Below are positions 1-7,574 of a stretch of DNA of 64,000 nucleotides, piece by piece. Every line of letters begins with the position of its first letter. The stretch's first letter is position 1. The notes under the pieces are model-generated. The model was not told where the DNA came from and made no database searches. It saw only the letters and a program-made list of their open reading frames with translations. This DNA comes from Pantoea sp. alder81 (lineage in GTDB: Bacteria > Pseudomonadota > Gammaproteobacteria > Enterobacterales > Enterobacteriaceae), in assembly GCF_020179835.1 (NCBI RefSeq), contig NZ_JAIUDA010000008.1, forward strand, positions 1 through 64,000, written 5' to 3'. Made by a program: the position numbers and the translations under genes.

Positions 1-61
1 TGCGAAATTCAGGGGAATGCTGTTTACGGGGCTTTTTGCTGGTTGATACTGTTTTTGTCAT
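1..61 (-). CDS. IS3-family transposase OrfA, N-terminal fragment
   Basis: The minus strand from the ATG at 61-59 encodes 20 residues (beginning MTKTVSTSKKPRKQ, then HSPEF) before the window ends. This matches my recollection of the N-terminus of IS3-group OrfA helix-turn-helix proteins, which bind the element ends and, fused to OrfB by -1 frameshifting, give the transposase. An AGAGGTGA ribosome-binding site lies about 6 bases upstream. Nothing beyond the first helix region can be judged. Confidence 0.7.
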   Translation of the reverse strand, partial: MTKTVSTSKKPRKQHSPEFR

Positions 62-112
62 GTGAGTCACCTCTGGTTGAGAGTTTACTCACTTAGTCTC
101 GTGTCCACTATT
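1..112 (-). mobile_element. IS3-family insertion sequence, 5' end only (cut by window edge)
   Basis: The start of an IS3-family orfA reads leftwards off the window edge, preceded by a short leader. The outer end of the element is placed near 105-112, where a tagtggacacgag-like terminal sequence (minus strand) could be the inverted repeat. The rest of the element lies outside the window, so neither the second inverted repeat nor a target duplication can be seen. The boundary is approximate. It sits just outside the conjugative-element genes and may mark an insertion in that element. Confidence 0.6.
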
Positions 113-869
113 CGCGGGTAGGATCAGTTGACCGTCAAATGCAATGTTGATAGTTTGGGGGCGTTGCCATAGTTGTTTACGCAACCAACAAAGCCCTCAT
201 GACCTGAAAGGGGCACCTTAGCGGCGGTCATCAGCGAAAGTTTCAGCAGCCTGTGAGAAACGCCATTTGGCGGCTGCATCCGGGATAACCGGCAAGCTAC
301 TCAACCTTTGCAAGTAGCGGGCAAGAGCAACGCCCAAGGTTTCCACCACTTCACTACGGTTCAATCAACTTCATCTCATCAATATCAGCTACAGCGCACG
401 GCCAATTTGCGCGATCGTTTCCGCCATTTGGAACATTTGGCGACAAACGAACCTCGTAAATACAGGCAGAAGCTGCGCGGCGTCACTTGCGTTGGCGCGT
501 AGCAACAACCAAGTGACGCGCGCAGCGCGTATACGTCAACACCACGTAATACGGCTTTCTGCGACGACGCTTACCGTCTGACCAAGACGTAGTCCGTTAT
601 TACAACCATCAACAGCCCCAACATTTTATGAACGTTGGCAACTTATCTGAGGAGGAAATCAACGCGATATCAAGGCGACGTCAGCGAAACTGACGGACGG
701 AGGCGTCCTGAGTAATCAGGAACCGGCATTAGCCGCGATCAGCTCTGAGAGCTGTGGAGACCTCGCAACAACTCAACATTTCGCCGCCCCGATGCACAGA
801 TATCCGCTGAGACGCAGGAAGCGCAACCTGAAACCGTGTCGTCGGGGTAGAGATGTTTTGGGAGGATGT
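113..869. other. Long non-coding leader upstream of the integrase-like gene
   Basis: These roughly 750 bases hold no convincing gene. A 64-codon open frame at 308-502 has no ribosome-binding site and no recognisable product. The stretch is rich in short hairpins, for example gccatttggcggc near 272-284, cctgagtaatcagg near 707-720 and cagctctgagagctg near 740-754. It begins with a gacctgaaag motif that recurs at 4139. It may be a structured leader or part of the conjugative-element backbone; its function is unknown. Confidence 0.4.
201..229. repeat. GACCTGAAAG leader motif, copy 1
   Basis: The sequence gacctgaaag is followed within 20 bases by ggcggtc, so the GACC and GGTC ends can pair around an inner stem. 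The same ten bases and the same ggcggtc ending occur at 4139-4166. The two copies bracket the integrase-like gene and the three-gene AT-rich operon. A shared RNA leader or a repeated recombination or insertion landmark are both possible. Confidence 0.45.
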
Positions 870-1757
870 ATGTCGCGAGGAAACAAGCAGTTCAGCAAAC
901 AACTGGTGACGTTGGCCAGACAATCTGGAGGCAGTTTCAAAACCGTCGCCGATCGTTCGCGCTTAGCAGCACGGCTGGCTGAGCAGATGCTGAAACTCAA
1001 CATCCAGATCAGGGACGTGAACCATATTAAGACCCATCACATCGAGCATTACGTGCGTAGCCGCCTGGCGGATGATATTTCAAAACGCACACTACAAAAC
1101 GAGATGGCAGCGCTGCGCGCGATTCTGACCACTGCAGGCAGAACAAAACTGGCCGATCCGAAGCATGAAAAGTTGAGTAATGAAGCGCTCACTCTATCTG
1201 GTGCCAGTCGAGCCGGATCAAAGACGGCAATTACGGACGAGCGCTTTCACGAGGCGCTCGCCCTCGTACGCAGCAAAGACGAAGGTGTTGCGTTGGCAAT
1301 GGAGATTGCACGCTATCTCGGATTGCGAACGGAGGAAGCGGTACAGTCAGCAAAATCGCTTAAGACGTGGCAGCAGGCGCTGGCGCGTGGGGATGAAAGA
1401 TTGCGGGTGGTGTTCGGGACCAAAGGTGGTAGACCTAGAGACACAACTGTCGTCAGGCGCGATGAGCTGGTGCGCAGCTTAAATGCTGCGGTGGCATACT
1501 GCACAGAACATGGCGGTAAGTTGGTTGATAAAGTTGGGCTGAGGAGCGCGATCGATCGCTACCGAAATGTGGCTAAGGATGCAGGGTTATCAGGGAAAGA
1601 AGCACCGCACAGTCTGAGATATGCTTATTCGCGAGAAGCTACAAAGTGGCATATGAAAAATGGCCTCAGCAGGAAAGAAGCTGAGGCCATGGTTTCAATG
1701 GATTTGGGGCATGGTGATGGTAGGGGGGCTTATATAAAATCAATTTACTTAAAGTAA
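870..1757 (+). CDS. Tyrosine recombinase-like protein (Integrase_1 type) of an integrative conjugative element
   Basis: The 295-residue product resembles the phage-integrase-like proteins with an N-terminal SAM-like domain that are common in SPI-7/PFGI-1 elements. The C-terminal half shows a tyrosine recombinase set: R153 (YLGLRTEE), K185 (GTKGGRPRD), H247/R250 (HSLR), H281 (LGHGD) and candidate nucleophile Y288 (GAYIKS). ATG 870 is chosen because GGAGG lies 4 bases before it; an upstream in-frame ATG at 792 has no such site. The gene ends 5 bases from the 3' end of the convergent operon at 1763. Whether it moves the element, a cassette, or is regulatory cannot be told; the main integrase is probably the gene at 7575. 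Confidence 0.8.
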   Translation: MSRGNKQFSKQLVTLARQSGGSFKTVADRSRLAARLAEQMLKLNIQIRDVNHIKTHHIEHYVRSRLADDISKRTLQNEMAALRAILTTAGRTKLADPKHEKLSNEALTLSGASRAGSKTAITDERFHEALALVRSKDEGVALAMEIARYLGLRTEEAVQSAKSLKTWQQALARGDERLRVVFGTKGGRPRDTTVVRRDELVRSLNAAVAYCTEHGGKLVDKVGLRSAIDRYRNVAKDAGLSGKEAPHSLRYAYSREATKWHMKNGLSRKEAEAMVSMDLGHGDGRGAYIKSIYLK

Positions 1758-1762
1758 TCTCT

Positions 1763-2413
1763 TCAGACTATTGGTTTATAATAAAGAATGACTGGGAAAT
1801 GGATGGTTTTGAACTTAAGCCCACTTGCACTGTGTTTGTGCGTACTGTCTAGAATAAGTTGCTTACCATTACTAGAGCTAAATATAACTGTCTTTCCCTT
1901 ATTGGAAATCAAATGTTTCTTCCAATTATTCATCACTTTCAATGTGTCTTTGTTTTTGACGTAAATAATTATAGCCCCTGACTGATTATTTGAGTCACCG
2001 GTCGTATAACGTTCAGTTAGCTGTAAATATCCATCAAGTAGATAATCATAACTAGAGTGTTTTTTTGCTTCACCATGCCAAGTGAAGTTAGAGTATTGAA
2101 CAGTCATATCTGCATGGCCACGGCTATTTCCATCATGGGTATATGACAGGCCAAACATAGCATCGCTATTGAAATGTGCTAATAAGTAAGCTGTATAAGC
2201 GTCTTCTGTTGTATCATCGAATTTAAAAACATTAGCATTTTTCTGAAGTTCTTCAATTGCTTTTTTTAAAATACCTAATACATAGTTTTCAAAGGTGGAC
2301 CAAGAAGTTTTTGCGTTTTGTAGCATTGTTAAATGTTTGATGAAAGCAAACTCTTCAACACTCATATTAGCAATATTGGCGCCACTGCCCAGTAAAAGAG
2401 ATGAGTTGATCAT
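1763..2413 (-). CDS. Putative PD-(D/E)XK-fold nuclease, third gene of AT-rich cargo operon
   Basis: This 216-residue protein is not one I recognise by name. It shows a restriction-endonuclease-like signature: D102 in GHADMTV, then E115-x-K117 in WHGEAKK, then Q131 in YLQLTERY, spaced as in PD-(D/E)XK nucleases. The metal-binding role of these residues is inferred from the family pattern. The ATG at 2413 overlaps the stop of the preceding gene by four bases (ATGA) and has a strong AGGAGG-like site inside that gene. It is the last of three same-strand genes (4011 to 1763) that are much richer in A+T than the flanking conjugative-element genes, which suggests separate acquisition. A role in nucleic-acid cleavage during anti-phage or anti-plasmid defence is an inference. 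Confidence 0.7.
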   Translation of the reverse strand: MINSSLLLGSGANIANMSVEEFAFIKHLTMLQNAKTSWSTFENYVLGILKKAIEELQKNANVFKFDDTTEDAYTAYLLAHFNSDAMFGLSYTHDGNSRGHADMTVQYSNFTWHGEAKKHSSYDYLLDGYLQLTERYTTGDSNNQSGAIIIYVKNKDTLKVMNNWKKHLISNKGKTVIFSSSNGKQLILDSTHKHSASGLKFKTIHFPVILYYKPIV

Positions 2414-2859
2414 TTCCCCTCCTGATATGTATTTAAGTAGTCTTCTGTAACTATAAGGCTGGGATAAATTTTTCTTCTATAGTCGTAATCATCATCTTTA
2501 GTTATAGGATTGTTCAGATACCCGATTTCTTCAGCTCGTAACACGTCCTCATGACTGACCGTTCCAATCTCACCATCATTATCATTCGTGCTGTCGTCAA
2601 TGAAAAAATATTCAAACTTAAGGAAGTTCACTTCGGGCCTAAACAGCAACGCTAATAATGCAATGCCAAAATCCTCATTGTTAGACTTTTCGAGTAATTT
2701 TCTGAACGCGGGCATTGTAAGCATAAGCGACTCAGCATCTGAATTAGTTTTAGATAATTCATGCAAGAAAATTGCTGAGATGCCTTTGATTTTTTTGTCG
2801 ACATTCTCCAACAAGAATATCCTGTTACTTACCTCCGGTATCAAATCTGCTATCTTCAT
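2410..2859 (-). CDS. Uncharacterised 149-residue protein, middle gene of AT-rich cargo operon
   Basis: I do not recognise this protein. It is acidic, especially after residue 90 (IDDSTNDNDGE and KDDDYDY stretches), has no signal peptide or membrane segment, and looks predominantly helical in its first 80 residues. It starts 3 bases after the stop of the upstream gene and overlaps the nuclease-like gene by four bases, so the three products are probably made together. A small acidic partner between a larger protein and a nuclease could be an adaptor or an inhibitor, but nothing in the sequence proves this. Confidence 0.65.
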   Translation of the reverse strand: MKIADLIPEVSNRIFLLENVDKKIKGISAIFLHELSKTNSDAESLMLTMPAFRKLLEKSNNEDFGIALLALLFRPEVNFLKFEYFFIDDSTNDNDGEIGTVSHEDVLRAEEIGYLNNPITKDDDYDYRRKIYPSLIVTEDYLNTYQEGK

Positions 2860-2862
2860 GAT

Positions 2863-4011
2863 TTACACCATGACCTTACTTATCGTGACATAATCATCAT
2901 AAGACATGCAGCTTTTAATAATGAAAATATCAATTTTTTCAGCAGCGTTTCCACCAATACACCTTTTGAAGGTACCAGGTATAGTTAGGATTAGTTTGTA
3001 CTTATAATCAGGTTTAACTAATTGCTTGTTAAAGTTAATTCCAACGCGGTAAAAGCTAATATTTCCATTTGCACCTTTTTCTCCTGCGGAATGGAAAGCG
3101 TCCTTACGAACATCCGGTTTAGAGGGGCTTTTTTTCTCTTTGTAATTAGTGCCTTCAATACTGACGAAGTTAAGCTCATGTACTGAATATCTCAATGTGG
3201 AATATGGAAGCTTCTTTTGCTCACATACATCAGTAACCACATGAAAAACATCATCTTCTTTTGAGGTTAAATCAACCCCAGCTTCTTTTTTAATTATTTT
3301 TATTAACTCTTGCCTATAAAATGCGCTAAAGTCTAGCGATTCATTATCAGAATTATCGATCATGATTCTTATTTTGTTAGCATCATAATCAAGTGTTATG
3401 GAATCAAAGTATTGCTTTTTAATTATTTCCTTCCCATACAGCTTGGAAAATGTTTCTAATCCTTCATGATTCGCAGGGTCTAACTTTGTAGTTTTCTCGA
3501 TCGTTTTAATGCTGGAGAAAATAAACCTGGTAACTTTTCCTCCTACATCTCTCGATACTAACTTTGGTTTACTCACTTTGGAATTAGTGACCTCACTCTC
3601 ACTCTTAATGAAAGTGGCGAAATCTTTTTTAGGCAATAGTGTAGACAAAGCTGAATCCACTGCCTTCATTTGTTTTGAGTTGGATTTATAGCTATAAATC
3701 CCTTTATCACCAAAGCCAATATTGTTAAGTAATTGAAATCTCAAATCTTTTAATAAGTCTAGCGTTTCGGATTTATTTACCTTAATCTCACTATTCAAGT
3801 AGGATACTAAATTTTCTGCAGTTTTAACCTTCTGATTGCTTCCGACGTCGTCAATTTCAAAATACTTAAATGCCTCCTTAACTAAGGCCCAAGGCATTTT
3901 AGTAACGAATCCATTAATTACCCGCTGTTGTTCTGAGTTCAAAGCATCAATCAGATTAGTGGAGTTGGCTGCTTTTGAAGTATTCAAACCAATGATAGGC
4001 AATTGACTCAT
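2863..4011 (-). CDS. Uncharacterised 382-residue protein, first gene of AT-rich cargo operon
   Basis: I find no familiar motif in this lysine-rich, soluble, 382-residue protein. It has no P-loop, helicase, TIR or protease signature that I can see and no membrane segment. The N-terminal third looks helical; the C-terminal part has alternating hydrophobic strands (YRVGINFN, YKLILTIPGTFKRC). It leads the operon: the AT-rich stretch upstream (4012-4090) could hold the promoter, and the next gene starts 3 bases after its stop. Codon use is A/T-biased compared with the neighbouring ardC. Position beside mobile-element genes and a nuclease-like partner suggests a defence role such as a sensor or effector, but this is inference. 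Confidence 0.65.
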   Translation of the reverse strand: MSQLPIIGLNTSKAANSTNLIDALNSEQQRVINGFVTKMPWALVKEAFKYFEIDDVGSNQKVKTAENLVSYLNSEIKVNKSETLDLLKDLRFQLLNNIGFGDKGIYSYKSNSKQMKAVDSALSTLLPKKDFATFIKSESEVTNSKVSKPKLVSRDVGGKVTRFIFSSIKTIEKTTKLDPANHEGLETFSKLYGKEIIKKQYFDSITLDYDANKIRIMIDNSDNESLDFSAFYRQELIKIIKKEAGVDLTSKEDDVFHVVTDVCEQKKLPYSTLRYSVHELNFVSIEGTNYKEKKSPSKPDVRKDAFHSAGEKGANGNISFYRVGINFNKQLVKPDYKYKLILTIPGTFKRCIGGNAAEKIDIFIIKSCMSYDDYVTISKVMV

Positions 4012-4138
4012 AATTCCATGTCTTCTAAGTTAAAATTGTATAATCACTAAGGTAATGAAATATGCTAAAATTGACAACTGCTAGAATTAGTGTTTTGCAC
4101 GGTTTTTCGGAATACCAAGCATGAACTGAAGCTTCACG

Positions 4139-4166
4139 GACCTGAAAGAAGCGCCAACTGGCGGTC
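4139..4166. repeat. GACCTGAAAG leader motif, copy 2
   Basis: This is the second copy of the motif at 201, with identical gacctgaaag and an ending of ggcggtc. Here an inner hairpin (gcgcc-aact-ggcg) is clear. It lies in the 306-base gap between the AT-rich operon and the gene at 4318. It is followed by a second short stem (cacctttagagcgggtg) and then the attenuator-like hairpins at 4254-4297. The cluster of stems suggests a structured leader RNA for the downstream conjugative-element genes. Confidence 0.45.
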
Positions 4167-4253
4167 CCTATATCCGCACACCTTTAGAGCGGGTGCCATC
4201 CACGATGGTTAAGGTTCTCTCATCACCTCGCCTAACGGCACGCTTTACCCACC

Positions 4254-4297
4254 CTAACGGGGATTTACTCCCGTTAGCGGATAAATCCCCCTTTTTT
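4254..4297 (+). terminator. Terminator with a competing hairpin, attenuator-like
   Basis: A perfect 9-bp stem (ggggattta at 4259-4267 with taaatcccc at 4282-4290) is followed by six T residues at 4292-4297, as in an intrinsic terminator. Its left arm overlaps an alternative perfect 8-bp stem (ctaacggg at 4254-4261 with cccgttag at 4270-4277). The two structures cannot form together. The ATG of the next gene lies only 21 bases beyond the T run, so the arrangement could control read-through into 4318-8588. Confidence 0.6.
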
Positions 4298-4317
4298 CAC
4301 ATCTGGAGGATTTACCT

Positions 4318-4821
4318 ATGGGCTATTGCCATTGTTACACCCAACTGAAATCAGTCCCTGACGACCAGTGGTTACTATTCACCGTACAGCTATCAAACGT
4401 GTTTTTGATAATACAAAACCGGCATGTTCCCGGTTTTAAGCAACCGTTGGTGCTTTGCACGAGCGATGGCCGTTATCCACTTTTGCAGCCCGCTGACCTG
4501 ATAGTACAAAGCGGCATTCGACAACCCGCTATCTCATTTAACGGCGAAGAGAAGGAAGATCTTGAGTACGAAAGTTTCTTCCTTGGCCAACATTCGTCTG
4601 GCAGTGAATTCTGTAAGACATCGTTCAACTGGTCACCAGACCGGCCATATGACTTTATGGTGAAAGCCACACTATTGCTGGCACATCGATTCTGCATCGG
4701 CTGCTATGCCATCTCATCGGATGGCACGCTTGCGGAATGGCTTGATGTTCAGGAGTGGCTAACTAAGCACTTAGGTGGCCAGTGGCCAATACCTGAAGCA
4801 ATCCTCAATAACCCCGAGTAA
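4318..4821 (+). CDS. Conjugative-element orphan of 167 residues, function unknown
   Basis: I cannot name this protein's family. It is soluble, with no signal peptide and no long hydrophobic segment. It has a tryptophan-rich C-terminal part (LAEWLDVQEWLTKHLGGQW) and several cysteines (positions 4, 6, 46, 98, 126 and 129). A good GGAGG site at 4306-4310 supports the ATG at 4318. It lies directly after an attenuator-like hairpin pair and 78 bases before ardC on the same strand. By position it belongs to the conjugative-element backbone or its establishment genes. Confidence 0.65.
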   Translation: MGYCHCYTQLKSVPDDQWLLFTVQLSNVFLIIQNRHVPGFKQPLVLCTSDGRYPLLQPADLIVQSGIRQPAISFNGEEKEDLEYESFFLGQHSSGSEFCKTSFNWSPDRPYDFMVKATLLLAHRFCIGCYAISSDGTLAEWLDVQEWLTKHLGGQWPIPEAILNNPE

Positions 4822-4899
4822 TCACCCTCAATTTCAACCTGCCCAGTGGCGTATCACTTCGCCATTACGGGAAGGGATACGCCACGTAAGGAGTATCCC

Positions 4900-5886
4900 A
4901 TGCCGACCAAACGCAAATCCCGTAAGTCACAAACCAACCAAATCGATCTTTACCAGCAGGTCACTGACAAAATCGTCGCTTCGATTGAGCGCGGTGTTTT
5001 ACCCTGGCGTAAACCGTGGCGAGACAGCAAGCGTTCCGCTGAATCACCTATACCATTCAACGCTGCTACCCGCCGCCACTACAACGGCGTAAACATCATG
5101 TTGTTGTGGTTAGCTGCCGAGGAGCAAGGCTTTCATTCCAACCGCTGGCTGACATGGAAACAGGCGCAAGCGCTGGGTGGCCACGTTCGTAAGGGTGAGA
5201 AATCGACCATTGCTGTTTTCTTCAAACCGTTTGAGGTTGAGTCCACTGACAAAGCTGGCCAGACACGCAGAAATGCGCAAGGCGATCCGGTTATGGAACA
5301 ACGCATCATGTTGCGCAGCATTCCATTGTTTAACGTGCAGCAGTGCGATGACCTGCCTGAATCCGTTGCACCAACATCTGCCATAAATCTGAATGACCAG
5401 GATGATGGCGAGCTGGATGCTGATACGCATGGGCAAATACTGGAGATGCTTAACGCTTCTGGCGTGCAGGTGACTTCCGTCGAACAAAATCGTGCGTATT
5501 ACAATTCTGCTGCTGATCGAATCGTCTTACCGAAAACGTCGCAGTTTTTTACCAGCGCGGATTACTGGTCAACGTTGCTACATGAGCTGGTGCATTCCAG
5601 TGGACATGTAAAGCGTCTAAACCGTGAAGGCATCACTTCAACAACGCGTCGGTTTGGCGATCCTGTCTATGCATTTGAGGAGTTGATTGCTGAGTTGGGT
5701 AGCGCATTCCTGTGTGCTCACTTAGGTGTGTACGGTGAGGTGCAGCACGATAGCTATATCGATCACTGGTTGACGATATTGAAGTCAGACAAAAAGGCGT
5801 TGTTCCGCGCAAGCCGCATGGCGCGTGAAGCATCTGAATACCTTTTGAAGCCGCTCAATGCAGAGGTTGAAGAAGACGCCGCCTGA
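4900..5886 (+). CDS. ardC: ArdC family antirestriction protein
   Basis: The 328-residue product has the ArdC layout: an N-terminal single-stranded-DNA-binding domain (DLYQQVTDKIVASIERG, then LPWRKPW and YNGVNIMLLW) and a C-terminal zincin-like metallopeptidase domain with the HELVHSSGH motif and a downstream glutamate helix (FEELIAELGSAFLC). Family members coat transferred single-stranded DNA and help conjugative DNA avoid host restriction. ATG 4900 follows a TAAGGAG site by 7 bases; a longer in-frame start at 4846 lacks one. It is followed by a strong terminator at 5892. Confidence 0.92.
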   Translation: MPTKRKSRKSQTNQIDLYQQVTDKIVASIERGVLPWRKPWRDSKRSAESPIPFNAATRRHYNGVNIMLLWLAAEEQGFHSNRWLTWKQAQALGGHVRKGEKSTIAVFFKPFEVESTDKAGQTRRNAQGDPVMEQRIMLRSIPLFNVQQCDDLPESVAPTSAINLNDQDDGELDADTHGQILEMLNASGVQVTSVEQNRAYYNSAADRIVLPKTSQFFTSADYWSTLLHELVHSSGHVKRLNREGITSTTRRFGDPVYAFEELIAELGSAFLCAHLGVYGEVQHDSYIDHWLTILKSDKKALFRASRMAREASEYLLKPLNAEVEEDAA

Positions 5887-5891
5887 AACCA

Positions 5892-5923
5892 AAACCATCT
5901 CCTTGGGGATGGTTTCTTTTTTG
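5892..5923 (+). terminator. Intrinsic terminator after ardC
   Basis: The arms aaaccatc (5892-5899) and gatggttt (5908-5915) form an 8-bp stem with a short loop, followed by a T-rich run ending at 5922. It lies 8 bases after the ardC stop. Confidence 0.85.
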
Positions 5924-6013
5924 ACGGGCATTAAATAGCATTTTCCAAAAATGATTTTAGGCTGTGATTAGTTGCCGCCTGGAACGATAGTGCCTCCGAT
6001 CCGGAGGTGAATC

Positions 6014-7498
6014 ATGTTCCCAAAATTACAATACAAGTTAAGACGCAGCACTATTAAGCCGTCAATTCCGGCTAAACGCGAAGGCTACTTCACACCGCAA
6101 AACTATCAAGCGTTGCTTGGCACACCGGCGCGGCAGATGCAGGTAAAAAAGATCTGGCAGAGTTCTTTGCTGTCACGACCACTGTTCAATTCATTTTGCC
6201 TAGAGCCGCTACAGGCGCTATCAGAACGCTATCAAAATCTGCCCGCTGAACGCTTTCCTGAATGGCGTTACAGCGGCGGTTTACTTGACCTGACGCTGCA
6301 AAACATCGTGGTAATGATGCAACTGGCTAAAGGCATGATTCTGCCAGCCAATGCTTTGCCAGAGGATCAATCAGCGCAGAGTAGCCACTGGAATTGCCTG
6401 GTGTTTTGGGTGGCTCTCTACTGGTCTGTTCCGGAGTTGCTGAACATTGAGGGGGAATTTGATGATGGCAATAGCTGGACTCCGCTATCTGTTGCGCCGC
6501 AACAACAGTTCCGCTTCCAGCTTAATCACGTTGATTTTGGCTCTGAAGCTGCAGGCGTAACTCGCCTCGCTTTTACTGTTGCCATGTTGCCGAAAGAAGC
6601 ACTCAAGTGGCTTGAAACTCAGCCCGAAGCAAGAAATTGCTTTTATTTAGAGTTGGCTGGATTCGAATCGCCTGAAAAACAGATCCACGATTTAATCAAC
6701 AAGGTTTCAGATCTACTCATTGATAAGTCACAAAATTCAGCTGCAAATATTCACGTTAATAACGGGGAATTCAATCTGCGTGCAATGGACGTTAAAACGC
6801 ACAAAGCCCCGCTAAACTCTGAAATTGATTATGCTTACGAACAATACTTTAATCTGGGTAATGAAAGTTTAATCGCTGAAGGTAATGTTGAATTAGATTC
6901 ACGATCCAAATCCTATGATGCGATACGGAGTGTTGGTTCTGATTTAGATGCAAATCAAACCCAAAAAATAGGAATAAATGCAGGTGGCGATCTAACAGCG
7001 ATCGATTTCGAGGCCTGCGGATCTTCCGAAAGTGAGCAACAAAACGTCACAAATGCTTATCAAACTTTTAAACCTGATCAAGAATCGGCCCTTGTAACAC
7101 CTGGGACAAGCTCACAAATTTCTAAGAAACAGGTCGGCGAGGCCTTTTGGTACTGGCTGAGTGAGGGTCTCGAAAATGGAACGATAGCATGCAATGAAGC
7201 AGATTCACGTGTGCAACTGGTCGCAGGTTTTGTTTTCTTGCTGGTACCGGGCATTTTTTATCGTTATCTGAAACATACCGGTCAGTCTGCAGACGAACGT
7301 GAAAACGTTCAGGCAGGGTTTGAAAGACTTAACCGACATCGGCGTAACAACGGCAAGCGCTTCACGTTTGCCACTCTCTACAACAGTGCCGACCGTAACG
7401 GCCCTTATAAACGTGTGAAAGGCTATCTGGTCAAATCCACAGTGCTGTTTCAGGCCAATCATGTGCCTGATGACAGTCAGTTTCTGGTGGTTCCCTGA
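6014..7498 (+). CDS. TraI_2/MobH-type relaxase-like protein with lost HD motifs
   Basis: The 494-residue protein has the two-part layout of the PFGI-1-class relaxases: an N-terminal TraI_2 domain (about residues 30-230) and a C-terminal TraI_2_C/DUF1528 domain (about 375-494, starting QVGEAFWYWL). These relaxases nick the origin of transfer in conjugation. The family's metal-binding residues are missing, however. Where members have HHHA before the GG(M/L)LD-H motif, this one has PEWR followed by GGLLDL (residues 82-93). Where they have LLHDIGK, it has LYWSVPE (135-141). It is also shorter than typical members. GGAGGTGA at 6003-6010 supports the start. It is either a non-catalytic paralogue or decayed, with a functional relaxase possibly elsewhere in the element. 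Confidence 0.8.
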   Translation: MFPKLQYKLRRSTIKPSIPAKREGYFTPQNYQALLGTPARQMQVKKIWQSSLLSRPLFNSFCLEPLQALSERYQNLPAERFPEWRYSGGLLDLTLQNIVVMMQLAKGMILPANALPEDQSAQSSHWNCLVFWVALYWSVPELLNIEGEFDDGNSWTPLSVAPQQQFRFQLNHVDFGSEAAGVTRLAFTVAMLPKEALKWLETQPEARNCFYLELAGFESPEKQIHDLINKVSDLLIDKSQNSAANIHVNNGEFNLRAMDVKTHKAPLNSEIDYAYEQYFNLGNESLIAEGNVELDSRSKSYDAIRSVGSDLDANQTQKIGINAGGDLTAIDFEACGSSESEQQNVTNAYQTFKPDQESALVTPGTSSQISKKQVGEAFWYWLSEGLENGTIACNEADSRVQLVAGFVFLLVPGIFYRYLKHTGQSADERENVQAGFERLNRHRRNNGKRFTFATLYNSADRNGPYKRVKGYLVKSTVLFQANHVPDDSQFLVVP

Positions 7499-7574
7499 CG
7501 CTTTTCAGGAAGGTGTAAGGAGGAGAGTTGCTGCTTAGGGAGCAGCGGTTAAATTGCTGATTGAAGGAAATGTC

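Noticed and set aside
308..502. 64-codon open frame in the leader of the integrase-like gene
   Set aside because: No ribosome-binding site, no recognisable protein features, and it lies in a hairpin-rich stretch.
4846..4899. Longer N-terminus for ArdC
   Set aside because: The upstream start has no ribosome-binding site, while AAGGAG precedes the ATG at 4900.
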